Shown: piece by piece, positions 1-9,469 of the stretch
Layout of the letters: the number at the start of each line of letters is the position of its first letter
Numbering within the stretch: the first letter of the stretch is position 1
Origin: AG25 sp035517615
GTDB taxonomy: Bacteria > Gemmatimonadota > Gemmatimonadetes > Gemmatimonadales > GWC2-71-9
Direction: 5' to 3'
Assembly (NCBI GenBank): GCA_035517615.1
Contig: DATIYM010000007.1
Coordinates: 186,001 to 250,000, forward strand
DNA length: 64,000 bases
The notes under the pieces: generated by a model
The model's database searches: none
What the model was told of the DNA's origin: nothing
The model's input: only the letters and a program-made list of their open reading frames with translations
Made by a program: the position numbers and the translations under genes

Positions 1-1071
1 GTAGGTCGGGCAGTGGCGGATGAATCCGCCATCCATCGGCGACCAGATCTGCTCTGGCTCCGTCACGACCGCCTTGCCCTGCGCGTCGAGCACGAACATC
101 CCCGGCGGACCCTGCACGAGACACGATCCGCACCCGATGCAGCGCTCGCGTTGGACGCGAACGGTGACCTGCCTCCGCGGATACACGCCTTCGGAATCGC
201 GGCGCGGCCAATCCTCGGGATGCTCGAGGGCCGCGACGGCTTCGCGGTACCCCTCCTCGACCAGCTCCCGCAGGTGATCGAACGAGAAGAGTGAGATGTG
301 CTCGACCCGCGGGTGCATGAAGTAGACGGGCGGCGTGGTCCAGTGTTGCATCCGGAGCTCGAGCGCGGACTGCATGGCGATTTCCGTGGCCCGTGAGAAG
401 ATCGCCGCGAATCCCTCTTCCTGCGTGTCTTCCCGGAGCGCGCTCGACGCCGAGACGTCCACCGCGATGACGACCTCGATGTCCATGGTCCGCGCGGTGG
501 CGAGTGGGAGATTGTCGATCGTGGCGCCGTCGACGTAGTACCGTCCGCGGATTTCGCGCGGCGGCAGGTAGCCGGGCATGGCGCAGGATGCGAACACGGC
601 GTCGGCGACGCGCACGTCGTCCAGCCCCTCGAGTCCCCAAAACACCTGCATCCCCGAGTTGAGATCGATGGTGTTCACGATCAGCGGCCGCTCGAGCTCA
701 CGAAACGAGAGGTCGCCCACGAGCTTATGCAGCAGGAGATCGAGCGGCTCCCGGCGGAACAGGGCGGGCGAGCGCATCCGCTTGAACGCCATGTCGCCAT
801 GGGCGACCACGAAGATGTCCTTGCGCCGCAGGTTGACGGCGATGTCGCGCAGTGCCTCGGGATCATGGCCCGCGGCCCAGGCCGCGCCCACGAGCGCGCC
901 GACACTCGTGCCGATCACGCAGGTGGGGGCGAGGCCGCGCTCACTCAGGGCCTGCAGCACGCCGATGTGCGCCAGGCCCTTCATGCCGCCGCCGCCGAGC
1001 ACGAGACTGAAACGAGTATTGCTATCCACTACCGCTTGCCCGCGAGGTGAACTCGCGAGTAACGTAGTCAT
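1..1071 (-). CDS. Patatin-like phospholipase with C-terminal [4Fe-4S] ferredoxin motif (3' end outside window)
   Basis: Patatins are serine acyl hydrolases that use a Ser-Asp dyad. The reading frame stays open from ATG at 1071 to the left edge (357 codons, no stop). Visible are the oxyanion loop GGGGMKG (residues 26-32), the nucleophile elbow GTSVG with Ser56, and the DGA motif near residue 180. The last 60 or so residues are not patatin-like: they hold CIGCGSC and, further on, HCP, which is the CxxCxxC...CP spacing of a single [4Fe-4S] ferredoxin cluster. An AGGAG lies 2 bases before the ATG, which fixes the start. The gene is divergent from the aminotransferase at 1095, with only 23 bases between the two ATGs. 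The patatin identity is firm. The ferredoxin part is read directly from the cysteine pattern, its role is unknown, and the C-terminus cannot be seen. Confidence 0.88.
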   Translation of the reverse strand, partial: MTTLLASSPRGQAVVDSNTRFSLVLGGGGMKGLAHIGVLQALSERGLAPTCVIGTSVGALVGAAWAAGHDPEALRDIAVNLRRKDIFVVAHGDMAFKRMRSPALFRREPLDLLLHKLVGDLSFRELERPLIVNTIDLNSGMQVFWGLEGLDDVRVADAVFASCAMPGYLPPREIRGRYYVDGATIDNLPLATARTMDIEVVIAVDVSASSALREDTQEEGFAAIFSRATEIAMQSALELRMQHWTTPPVYFMHPRVEHISLFSFDHLRELVEEGYREAVAALEHPEDWPRRDSEGVYPRRQVTVRVQRERCIGCGSCLVQGPPGMFVLDAQGKAVVTEPEQIWSPMDGGFIRHCPTY

Positions 1072-1094
1072 TGCTCCTACTTCCGCGCCACTCG

Positions 1095-2282
1095 ATGACC
1101 GAAATCGCCTACCATCCCACGCGTCTCCGCGCCCTGCGCGAGAGTTTTCGTGCGTTGCGCGCCGCGGAATTTCCCTGGACCGCCGACACCGTCTATCTGA
1201 ACAACGCCTCGATCGGCCCGATTCCGGAGCGCACCCGTCGCGCGCTCGACGAATTCACCGCAAAACGTACCGCTCCTCATCTGCTGCCCGACCGCGATTT
1301 GCAGGGCGGATTGCAGAGCGCGCGCGAAGCGGTGGCGCAGCTCATCAACGCGGACACGGGAGAAATCGCGCTCACGACAAATACCGGCTTCGGGCTGCAC
1401 GTCGCGGCGCGCGCGCTGCCGCTCAAGGCCGGCGACGTAGTGCTCGTCTCGGATCGGGAGTTTCCGGCAAACGTGTATCCCTGGATGCTGCTCAAGAAGC
1501 AGGGCATCGAGGTGGAGCTTGCCCCGTGCACGCCGGAGGGCTGGCCGGACGAGGATTATCTCGTCGAGCGGCTCGGCGATCCGCGCGTGCGCGTGCTCGC
1601 CGTGTCGTGGGTGCAGTTCTCAAACGGGTATCGCGTGGACCTGGGTCGGCTCGGCGCGGCCTGTCGCGCCAACGGCACGTTTCTCGTCGTCGACGCCATT
1701 CAGGGCGTCGGCAATTGCGTGCTCGACGTGCGCGAGACGCCCGTCGACCTCCTCGCCTGCGGTGGGCAGAAGTGGCTCCTGTCGCCCTGGGGCTCGGGGT
1801 TTCTGTACGTACGGCGCGAGCTGGTTCGCGTGCTCGAGCCGGCCGTGACCGGGTGGATGGCGTTCGAGGGAACGGACGATTTCTCGAGGCTCACCGAGTA
1901 CAACCCGACCTTCCGCTCCGATGCCCGCCGCTTCGAAATGATCACGCTTCCCTATCAGGACTTCTATGGAATGACGAGCTCGGTGCGGATGGTGGCGGAG
2001 CTCGGGGTTCGGGACATCGCCGAGCACACACGAGCGCTGCACGAGCCGGTGATCAGCTGGGCGCGGGACCACGGCGTTCGCATCGCCTCGGCCGACCACG
2101 ACGCGCATCGCTCGGCCATCATCTGTCTCGCGCCCGAGCGCGCGGCGGAAGCGTATCACGCGGTCAAACGCAGCCACATCGTCTGCTCGCTCCGCGAGGG
2201 CGCGATCCGGCTGTCGCCCCATTGCTACAACACAGTGGAGGAGATGGAGCGGGTGCTGGATGTGCTCGATGGAATGGGGTGA
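1095..2282 (+). CDS. Aminotransferase class V-fold PLP-dependent enzyme
   Basis: A PLP enzyme of the class V aminotransferase / cysteine-desulfurase fold. Features in order: YLNNASIGP near the N-terminus (cofactor phosphate and substrate region), TTNTGFGLH, SDREFPAN, VVDAIQGVG (Asp that binds the pyridine nitrogen) and CGGQKWLLSPWG, whose Lys is the expected Schiff-base residue. No conserved catalytic-loop cysteine of the IscS/SufS type is obvious, so a desulfurase is not implied; a kynureninase- or isopenicillin-epimerase-like activity is equally possible. I chose ATG 1095 over an in-frame TTG at 1071 because the TTG would overlap the divergent patatin start. No Shine-Dalgarno is visible. 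The length of 395 aa is normal for the family. The substrate cannot be told from sequence. Confidence 0.85.
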   Translation: MTEIAYHPTRLRALRESFRALRAAEFPWTADTVYLNNASIGPIPERTRRALDEFTAKRTAPHLLPDRDLQGGLQSAREAVAQLINADTGEIALTTNTGFGLHVAARALPLKAGDVVLVSDREFPANVYPWMLLKKQGIEVELAPCTPEGWPDEDYLVERLGDPRVRVLAVSWVQFSNGYRVDLGRLGAACRANGTFLVVDAIQGVGNCVLDVRETPVDLLACGGQKWLLSPWGSGFLYVRRELVRVLEPAVTGWMAFEGTDDFSRLTEYNPTFRSDARRFEMITLPYQDFYGMTSSVRMVAELGVRDIAEHTRALHEPVISWARDHGVRIASADHDAHRSAIICLAPERAAEAYHAVKRSHIVCSLREGAIRLSPHCYNTVEEMERVLDVLDGMG

Positions 2283-2336
2283 GGCGTCGCCGGTTACCGC
2301 GCTAACGCGGCAGCGGTTTACTCGGTGACGCCTCAC
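2279..2336. terminator. Inverted repeat at convergent gene ends, candidate bidirectional terminator
   Basis: GTGAGGCGTC at 2279-2288 pairs perfectly with GACGCCTCAC at 2327-2336. A second small hairpin, CCGCG-CTAA-CGCGG, sits inside the loop. The element spans the stop codon of the aminotransferase and the last codons of the convergent membrane-protein gene. There is no T-run on either side, so it may be a pause or Rho-linked structure and not a classical intrinsic terminator. Confidence 0.45.
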
Positions 2337-2991
2337 CCGGCAACGTGGTATCCCTGTGCCTATCCGCCCACCACGCCAAGGCCACGAATAACCAGCCGAA
2401 GATTATTCCCCCGATCGCGAGCGCTTTGATGTTGCCGGGCGGAGGACTGAAGAGCGATCCCACGTAGCTGAGCGCGAGTAGCACGAGCAAGGCCCACACG
2501 CCGTAGCGGCCGATGCGGTCGCGCGCCCGTGTCGCGGTCATGTAGAGGCCAATCCCCCCCACGAACATGAGTAGCTCGATGACGACGGTCGCGGGGGCGA
2601 AGCGCCACAGGCCGAGTCCGACCTTCGGTCCTCCGGGATAGAGCGGCAGGTCAGGGATGTGGACGATCCAATCGAGCACCCAGTGGCTGAACACGAGTAA
2701 TCCCACCACCAGCGCGCCCTGCGCGTATCCCGTCTTCATCTTATAGAGCGCGCCCACTAGGAGCCCCCAACCGGCGAGTGTCACGAGGCTATGCGAGATC
2801 GGGTAGGAATCGAAGGCGAGTGTGAGGAACGGATTCGTGCCGCCGGCAACGCTCACGCGCTCCCACCCGAGCAGGAGGAAGACGGGCCAGATCAGGTCGG
2901 CGAACGTCGGCGCGGCGATGAGCGTGCCCAGCGAGGTGCGGGGGGCGAGGCGTTTGGCGGCGAGCCCGAGCGCGTAATGGCCGATGAACAT
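2302..2991 (-). CDS. Integral membrane protein, metal-dependent-hydrolase-like (DUF457/YdjM type)
   Basis: A 229-residue inner-membrane protein. It begins MFIGHYALGLAAKRLAP and contains FADLIWP, SYPISHSLV and FSHWVLDWIVHIPDLP. These His/Asp-bearing motifs embedded in about five hydrophobic helices are characteristic of the membrane-bound metal-dependent hydrolase family to which E. coli YdjM belongs. The polar C-terminus is short and carries no domain. The frame is open further upstream, but ATG 2991 is preferred because it lies 5 bases after the tyrS stop and starts at the conserved GHxxxG segment. It is probably co-transcribed with tyrS. No enzymatic role has been shown for most of this family. 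Confidence 0.7.
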   Translation of the reverse strand: MFIGHYALGLAAKRLAPRTSLGTLIAAPTFADLIWPVFLLLGWERVSVAGGTNPFLTLAFDSYPISHSLVTLAGWGLLVGALYKMKTGYAQGALVVGLLVFSHWVLDWIVHIPDLPLYPGGPKVGLGLWRFAPATVVIELLMFVGGIGLYMTATRARDRIGRYGVWALLVLLALSYVGSLFSPPPGNIKALAIGGIIFGWLFVALAWWADRHRDTTLPGEASPSKPLPR

Positions 2992-2996
2992 GGCTC

Positions 2997-4262
2997 TTAG
3001 CTCTCCACTCTTAGTAACGCGTAATTTTTCTTGCCACGGCGAAGCAGCAGCGTGCTGCCGTCCACCCAATCGTCCGCTTGCACCTGCTCGTCGACATCTT
3101 CAACGCGACGCGTGTTCAGGTAGACGCCGCCCTGCTGAATGAGTCTGCGCGCCTCGCTCTTCGATTGTGCAAGCTTCGCCGCCACGAGCGCGTCGACCAC
3201 CGTTGCCGGCCGGATCTGAACGAGCGTGGTGGGCGCGCTCTGTCTCATGACGTCCAGCGTTCCCTTCAAGTCGGTCGACACGGCGATCTCGCCAAACGCG
3301 GACGCGGCAGCGCTGATCGCTGCTCTCGTGGCTTCCAGGCCATGGATCCGCTCGGTGATTTCAGCCGCCAGCGCCCGTTGTGCCTCCCGCTTGGATGGAT
3401 CGCGGCGACTCGATGCGATGAGCGCCTCGATCTCCGCGCGCGGCTGGAGCGAAAACAGCTTCAGATACTTCTCGACGTCTCGGTCGTCAACGTTGATCCA
3501 GTACTGGTAGAGCTGATAGGGAGACGTCAAAGCCGGGTCGAGCCAGATCGCCCCGCCCTCTGTCTTCCCGAACTTCGCTCCGGATGACGTCGTCAGGAGC
3601 GGAGCCACGAGTCCGTGCGCTTCGCCGCCTGCGACTCGGCGGATGAGGTCGATGCCGGCGGTGATGTTGCCCCACTGGTCGCTGCCGCCGACCTGGACGG
3701 TCGAGTGATACCGCCTGTCGCTGAACAGATGCAGGAAGTCGTATGCCTGGAGCAGCATGTAACTGAACTCAGTGTACGAGATGCCCGTCTCGAGCCGCGC
3801 CTGCACCGATTCTTTCTGCATCATGATGTTCACGCTGAAATGCTTGCCGATGTCGCGCAGGAAATCCACGAGCGACTGCTGCTCGAGCCAGTCGGCGTTG
3901 TTCACGACGAGCGCGCCGGTGTGCCGGTCGTCGAAATCGAGCAGATGGGCCATCTGATCGCGCTGGCGGTGCAGGTTCTCGCGAATCTGCTCGCGCGAGA
4001 GCAGGGGGCGCTCGTTGCGCTTGCCGGACGGGTCGCCGATTAGTCCCGTACCGCCGCCCATCACGATGATCGGACGGTGGCCGCCCAGCTGCAGCTGCTT
4101 GAGCAGCATGAGCGGCATGAGATTGCCGAGCTGGAGGCTTGGCGCGGTCGGGTCGAACCCGCAGTAAATCGCACGGCGCTCGGCGCGCAGATGCGCCGCG
4201 AGCTCCGGGGTGGCCTGCTGCACGAAGCCACGCCACTCGAGTTCGGCAAACACGTCGGGCAT
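2997..4262 (-). CDS. tyrS: Tyrosyl-tRNA synthetase
   Basis: Charges tRNA-Tyr with tyrosine (class I synthetase, cytoplasmic). The 421-residue protein has YCGFDPTAPSLQLGN near residues 33-47 (HIGH-type ATP site), GGSDQWGNI near 192-200 (tyrosine recognition) and KFGKT at 230-234 (KMSKS-type loop). A C-terminal S4 RNA-binding domain occupies about 350-421, with SKSEARRLIQQGGVYLN as its core. Length and order match bacterial TyrRS of the TyrS group. The start ATG 4262 sits directly behind a promoter, so the mRNA may be leaderless. The membrane-protein gene follows after 5 bases. No T-box leader could fit between the promoter and the start. Confidence 0.97.
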   Translation of the reverse strand: MPDVFAELEWRGFVQQATPELAAHLRAERRAIYCGFDPTAPSLQLGNLMPLMLLKQLQLGGHRPIIVMGGGTGLIGDPSGKRNERPLLSREQIRENLHRQRDQMAHLLDFDDRHTGALVVNNADWLEQQSLVDFLRDIGKHFSVNIMMQKESVQARLETGISYTEFSYMLLQAYDFLHLFSDRRYHSTVQVGGSDQWGNITAGIDLIRRVAGGEAHGLVAPLLTTSSGAKFGKTEGGAIWLDPALTSPYQLYQYWINVDDRDVEKYLKLFSLQPRAEIEALIASSRRDPSKREAQRALAAEITERIHGLEATRAAISAAASAFGEIAVSTDLKGTLDVMRQSAPTTLVQIRPATVVDALVAAKLAQSKSEARRLIQQGGVYLNTRRVEDVDEQVQADDWVDGSTLLLRRGKKNYALLRVES

Positions 4263-4270
4263 GGCGCGGA

Positions 4271-4299
4271 ATCGTAAGAGTCGGTGGAACTGCTGGCAA
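4271..4299 (-). promoter_or_regulatory. Predicted sigma-70 promoter of tyrS, apparently leaderless
   Basis: On the minus strand a -35 TTGCCA (4299-4294) is followed after 17 bases by a -10 TACGAT (4276-4271). The tyrS ATG begins 8 bases after the -10, so transcription should start at or within about 2 bases of the start codon. No Shine-Dalgarno is present, which agrees with leaderless translation. Confidence 0.5.
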
Positions 4300-4331
4300 G
4301 CGCGCGGTCGCCTTACTAGGTTGTAGCCAGC

Positions 4332-6503
4332 ATGGCTTCAGTTCCGGCGCCTGTTCCTTCCCCGATCGCGCCTCGGTTTCCTTCTCTCGCATGGTGGAAC
4401 GAGCCCAGGACTCGCAACCGGCTCTTGGGCGTTCTCGTGCTCGGCGTGGCCTACGTGTTCGGGGTTTCCTACGGCTCGTGGACGCGCGTCTGCGCCGCGG
4501 AGCGTTGCCCCAGCATCTCGCGCCTGGTTTCTGGTCCGGGCCCCCAGCAGACGTCGAAGGTCTATGCCGCAGACGGCCGGCTCATCACGGAGCTCGGACT
4601 CGAGCGGCGCACCGTGATGCCGCTGTCGGAGATCCCGCCGTCGGTGCGCGAAGCCTTCATCGCGACCGAAGACAAGCGGTTCTATTCGCACCACGGAATC
4701 GACTACTGGCGCATCTTCGGCGCCATCAAGGCCGACATCTTCTCGATGTCGTGGGCGCAAGGCTTCTCGACCATCACGATGCAGCTGGCCCGGAACATTT
4801 TCCCCGAGGAGATCTCGCGCCAGAAACAGATCACGCGAAAGCTCAAGGAAGCGCGGGTCGCGGTCGAGATCGAGCACAACTTCCCGAAGGATTCCATTCT
4901 CCAGCTGTATCTGAATCAGATCGATCTGGGCGCGGGGGCGCACGGCGTCGAAGCCGCGTCGCAGGTGTACTTCGGCAAGTCGGCACGCCAGCTCAACGTC
5001 GCCGAGGCCGCGATGCTCGCCGCGCTCCCCAAGGCGCCGGCCACCTACAATCCGCGCACCCATCCCGATCGTGCCGTGCAGCGCCGCAACTCCGTGCTCA
5101 GTCTCATGCGCGATCAGGGCTATCTCACTCCCGAGGACGCGGAGCTGTGGAAGGCATACCCGCTCGTTCTCACGGCGAATCGCACCAATTACGGCGACGT
5201 CGCCCCGTATTTTGTCGAGTGGCTGAGGCAGCAGCTCGACGCACGGTTCGGCCGCGACTTGTATGAAGGCGGCCTGCGCATCTACACGACGCTCGATCTC
5301 GACATGCAGGAATCGGCCGAGCGCGCGCTGCAGTCGCAGCTCGACGCGATCGAGGCGGGCGTGTACTCGAACGGCAAGCCGCCCGGTCGCGTGAACTATC
5401 GCGACTACATCGAATCGCAGAAAACGTCGGGAGAAGATCACGGGTCGTTCACGCCCTATCTGCAGGGCGCGTTCGTGGCGCTCGAGGCCAACACCGGCAA
5501 CATCCGCGTGATGATCGGTGGTCGAGACTTCGACGACTCGAAGTTCAATCGCGCCACGCAGGCGATTCGCCAGCCGGGCTCCACGTTCAAGCCGTTTGTG
5601 TACTCCGCCGCCATTCGCGCCGGGCATCCGGTCACCGAGATCCTCGACGACTCGCCGCTCAATCCGCCGGTGATTCAGCTCGACAGCTCGCTCTGGACGC
5701 CAAAGGACGACGACGACACGACGCTCGGCCGCATCCCGATGCGCGAGGCGCTCTACCTCTCACGCAACCTCGCGACGATCAAGCTGGGCATGCAGCTCGG
5801 CGAGCAGACGGTGATCGGCGAGGCGCGGCGCTATGGCATCACGACGCCGCTCCGGCCGTATCCGTCGCTGCACATCGGCGCGAACGGCGTGATCCCGCTC
5901 GAGATCATTGCCGCGTACACCGCGTTCGCGACGCTCGGCACACGCGCCTATCCCCAGGGCATCCTCCGCGTCGAGGATGCGCACGGCAATATCCTCTGGC
6001 AGCCGGCGGTGCGCCGCGAGCAGGTAATGGACCCGGAGCATTCCTGGCTACTCGTCGACGTGATGAAGGATGTGATCCGGCGCGGCACGGCCTACAGCGC
6101 CGTCTGGAAGGCGGGATTCACTCTGCCGGCCGCCGGGAAGACGGGCACCACGGACGACTACACGGACGCGTGGTTCATTGGCTACACGCCCGAGCTCGTG
6201 GCCGGTGTGTGGATCGGATACGATCTGCAGCAGCGCATTCTCGACCACAACGCGGGCGGCGGCCGGATTACCGCGCCCGCGTGGACGGCGTTCATGCGCG
6301 ACGTATACGACCGGCGTCCGGCGCCCGCTGACTGGACCCGGCCCGACTCGCTCGTCACCCGTGAGGTGGACTGGAGCAACGGCTTCCTGGCCACGCCCTA
6401 CTGCCCGCTCGAAGTGCGGCATTGGGATTGGTTCTATCCCGGCACGGAGCCGACCGAGGCGTGTCCGGTGCACACGCCGTTTGGGATCGGCGTGACCCCG
6501 TAA
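4332..6503 (+). CDS. Class A penicillin-binding protein (bifunctional glycosyltransferase / transpeptidase)
   Basis: Polymerises and cross-links peptidoglycan in the periplasm. The 723-residue protein has one N-terminal signal anchor (about residues 31-48). The GT51 glycosyltransferase domain carries EDKRFYSHHGID with catalytic Glu113, followed by GFSTITMQLARN. The transpeptidase domain has STFK with nucleophile Ser417, SRN at 477-479 and KTGT at 603-606. These match the SxxK, SxN and KTG motifs. A short tail with two cysteines (YCPLEV, EACPVH) follows. Overall it resembles PBP1A. It is the first gene of a run with the amidohydrolase (zero gap) and argR. It is divergent from tyrS, with a 69-base spacer that must hold its promoter. 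Confidence 0.96.
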   Translation: MASVPAPVPSPIAPRFPSLAWWNEPRTRNRLLGVLVLGVAYVFGVSYGSWTRVCAAERCPSISRLVSGPGPQQTSKVYAADGRLITELGLERRTVMPLSEIPPSVREAFIATEDKRFYSHHGIDYWRIFGAIKADIFSMSWAQGFSTITMQLARNIFPEEISRQKQITRKLKEARVAVEIEHNFPKDSILQLYLNQIDLGAGAHGVEAASQVYFGKSARQLNVAEAAMLAALPKAPATYNPRTHPDRAVQRRNSVLSLMRDQGYLTPEDAELWKAYPLVLTANRTNYGDVAPYFVEWLRQQLDARFGRDLYEGGLRIYTTLDLDMQESAERALQSQLDAIEAGVYSNGKPPGRVNYRDYIESQKTSGEDHGSFTPYLQGAFVALEANTGNIRVMIGGRDFDDSKFNRATQAIRQPGSTFKPFVYSAAIRAGHPVTEILDDSPLNPPVIQLDSSLWTPKDDDDTTLGRIPMREALYLSRNLATIKLGMQLGEQTVIGEARRYGITTPLRPYPSLHIGANGVIPLEIIAAYTAFATLGTRAYPQGILRVEDAHGNILWQPAVRREQVMDPEHSWLLVDVMKDVIRRGTAYSAVWKAGFTLPAAGKTGTTDDYTDAWFIGYTPELVAGVWIGYDLQQRILDHNAGGGRITAPAWTAFMRDVYDRRPAPADWTRPDSLVTREVDWSNGFLATPYCPLEVRHWDWFYPGTEPTEACPVHTPFGIGVTP

Positions 6504-7700
6504 ATGCTCCGGATTCGCGCGGGTCGTATGCACCCGGTGACGGCGCCGCCCATCGAGGACGGCGCCGTTCTCATTCGGGGGGGCGAAATCGCGGCATTCG
6601 GACCGAATGCATCCGTTCCGTCGCCCGAAGGCATCGAGCAGTTGAGCTTTCCATCTGACGCACTCGTGCCCGGGCTCGTCAACTGTCATACGCATCTCGA
6701 GCTGACGGACCTCGCCGGCCAGGTGCAGGAACCGGACTTCGCGGCGTGGATCAGGCAAATCCGCACGCTGAAGGACGGAATGATGCCAGAGCAGTTCTGC
6801 CGGGCGGCGGAGCAGGGCCTGAGGCTGTCTTGGGCCAGCGGCGTGACATGTGTCGCCGAGACGGGCAGCACGGGCGCGGCGTTCGAAGCGCTGCATGCAC
6901 TCGGCGGTCGCGGCGTCTACTACCAGGAAGTGTTCGGGCCGGATCCCACCATCCGCGACGCGAGCCTGGCGGAGCTCAAGCGGGCAATCTCGCGCCTCGG
7001 ACCCCGCGCAACCGAGGACGTGCGACTCGGTGTCTCGCCGCATGCGCCATACACCGTGAGCGCGCCGTTGTATCGCGCGGTCGCGGAGTTTGCCCGTACC
7101 GAAGGGCTGCCACTCGCCGTCCATATCGCCGAATCACCCGCCGAAACCGACTTCGTGCGCGACGGCACCGGTCCATTCGCCGATGCCCTCCGTGCCCGTG
7201 GCATTCCGATCGAGCCGCACGGCGTAACGCCGGTCGAGTACCTCGCGCAACTTGGCGTCTTGCAACGTGACCTCCTCTGCATTCACTGTGTGCAGGTGAA
7301 TGACCGCGACATCGACCTGCTGAAGCATTCGGGCGCCACGGTCGCGCACTGTCCCCGGTCGAACACGGCGCACGCCCACGGCCGCGCCCCACTCGCGAAA
7401 TTCCGCGCCGGCGGAATTCCGGTCGGCTTGGGCACCGACTCGATCGTCTCGACCGGCGATCTCGACCTGGGGCGCGAAGCCGCAGCGGCGGGCCTGAGTG
7501 GTGAAGCGGCGCTCCAGATGCTGACGCTCGCGGGCGCGCGCGCGCTCGGACTCGACTCCAAGATTGGTTCGATCGAGGTGGGGAAGCAGGCGGATCTCGC
7601 CGTGTTTCGATCCGCCGCTTTACCATCAGCCGCCTCATCATCAGCCGCTGTGACAGTCGTCGCCGGTCGCATCGTCCACCGCTACATTGGAACCGCATGA
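6504..7700 (+). CDS. Amidohydrolase, cytosine-deaminase / aminofutalosine-deaminase-like
   Basis: A metal-dependent TIM-barrel hydrolase of the TRZ/ATZ/SAH-deaminase type. It shows PGLVNCHTHLELT (two metal-binding His near residues 61-63), SPHAPYTV, AVHIAES (third metal His), IHCVQV and VAHCPRSNTAH followed by GLGTDS with the metal Asp. These are the canonical subtype motifs. The substrate cannot be fixed; nucleoside deamination (5'-methylthioadenosine, SAH or 6-aminodeoxyfutalosine in menaquinone synthesis) is the usual activity of close families. The ATG follows the PBP stop directly (TAAATG), so translation is coupled. The last about 30 residues are Ala/Ser-rich and overlap argR by 4 bases. 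Confidence 0.85.
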   Translation: MLRIRAGRMHPVTAPPIEDGAVLIRGGEIAAFGPNASVPSPEGIEQLSFPSDALVPGLVNCHTHLELTDLAGQVQEPDFAAWIRQIRTLKDGMMPEQFCRAAEQGLRLSWASGVTCVAETGSTGAAFEALHALGGRGVYYQEVFGPDPTIRDASLAELKRAISRLGPRATEDVRLGVSPHAPYTVSAPLYRAVAEFARTEGLPLAVHIAESPAETDFVRDGTGPFADALRARGIPIEPHGVTPVEYLAQLGVLQRDLLCIHCVQVNDRDIDLLKHSGATVAHCPRSNTAHAHGRAPLAKFRAGGIPVGLGTDSIVSTGDLDLGREAAAAGLSGEAALQMLTLAGARALGLDSKIGSIEVGKQADLAVFRSAALPSAASSSAAVTVVAGRIVHRYIGTA

Positions 7701-8158
7701 AGACCCAGCGGCACGCTGCCATTCTCCGCATCATTCGCCAGGCACATGTGGCGAATCAGGAGCAGTTGCGCGAGCTGCTCCGGGCCGAGGGGATCGATGT
7801 GACGCAGGCCACGCTGTCGCGCGACATCCGCGAGCTCGGTCTGGCCAAGGTGGCCGTCCCGGAGGGCGGCTCGCATTACGAGGCTCCCGCGGATGGCGGC
7901 CGTGCGATCCGGCCGAACTTGGAGCAGCTGCTTCCTTCCATGCTGGTCGCGGTCGACAGTGTGGGACCGCTCGTCGTGCTCAAGACGCCGGCCGGGGCGG
8001 CGCAGTCGCTCGGGGTCGCGGTGGACGGAGCCGGGTGGAGTGAGATCATCGGCACGATTGCGGGGGATGACGCGGTGCTCGTGATTACGCGCAGCGAGCG
8101 GGCGCGACGGGCGGTGGAAGTTCGTCTCAAGGAGCTGGCGGGACTCGGCGCGTCGTAG
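7697..8158 (+). CDS. argR: Arginine repressor ArgR
   Basis: A hexameric arginine-sensing transcription factor that represses arginine biosynthesis. The 153-residue protein has the winged HTH in residues 1-65, including VTQATLSRDIRELGLAKV, the family signature of the recognition helix. The C-terminal arginine-binding and oligomerisation domain includes GTIAGDDAVLVI, which holds the acidic residues that contact arginine. The ATGA overlap with the amidohydrolase gene suggests co-transcription from the PBP side. Its target is visible 46 bases downstream: the palindrome at 8204-8225 in front of argG. Confidence 0.96.
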   Translation: MKTQRHAAILRIIRQAHVANQEQLRELLRAEGIDVTQATLSRDIRELGLAKVAVPEGGSHYEAPADGGRAIRPNLEQLLPSMLVAVDSVGPLVVLKTPAGAAQSLGVAVDGAGWSEIIGTIAGDDAVLVITRSERARRAVEVRLKELAGLGAS

Positions 8159-8177
8159 TCCACGGTCGTGCTCCCCA

Positions 8178-8205
8178 TTGACACGCCGCCCGGCCTTTGT
8201 ATTTT
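8178..8205 (+). promoter_or_regulatory. Predicted sigma-70 promoter of argGH
   Basis: A perfect -35 TTGACA (8178-8183) is followed after 16 bases by TATTTT (8200-8205). The transcription start is expected near 8212, giving a leader of about 28 bases before argG ATG 8240, with AGG-type ribosome-binding bases at 8225-8233. The -10 overlaps the ARG box. Confidence 0.65.
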
Positions 8206-8225
8206 TATGCATCCTCTTGCATAAA
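8204..8225. promoter_or_regulatory. ARG box, ArgR operator of argGH
   Basis: TTTATGCA (8204-8211), a 6-base spacer, then TGCATAAA (8218-8225): a perfect 8-base inverted repeat with the size and AT-rich character of ArgR boxes. It covers the -10 edge and start point of the argG promoter, so ArgR bound here would block polymerase. The argR gene is immediately upstream. The half-site is not identical to the E. coli or Bacillus consensus, but the geometry and context make this a strong call. Confidence 0.8.
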
Positions 8226-8239
8226 GGTACAGGACCAAC

Positions 8240-9469
<1,230 letters not shown>

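Noticed and set aside
578..2305. A 575-codon open frame on the plus strand
   Set aside because: It runs through the patatin antisense strand and the aminotransferase gene in the wrong frame; the product is Arg/Ser-rich low-complexity sequence.
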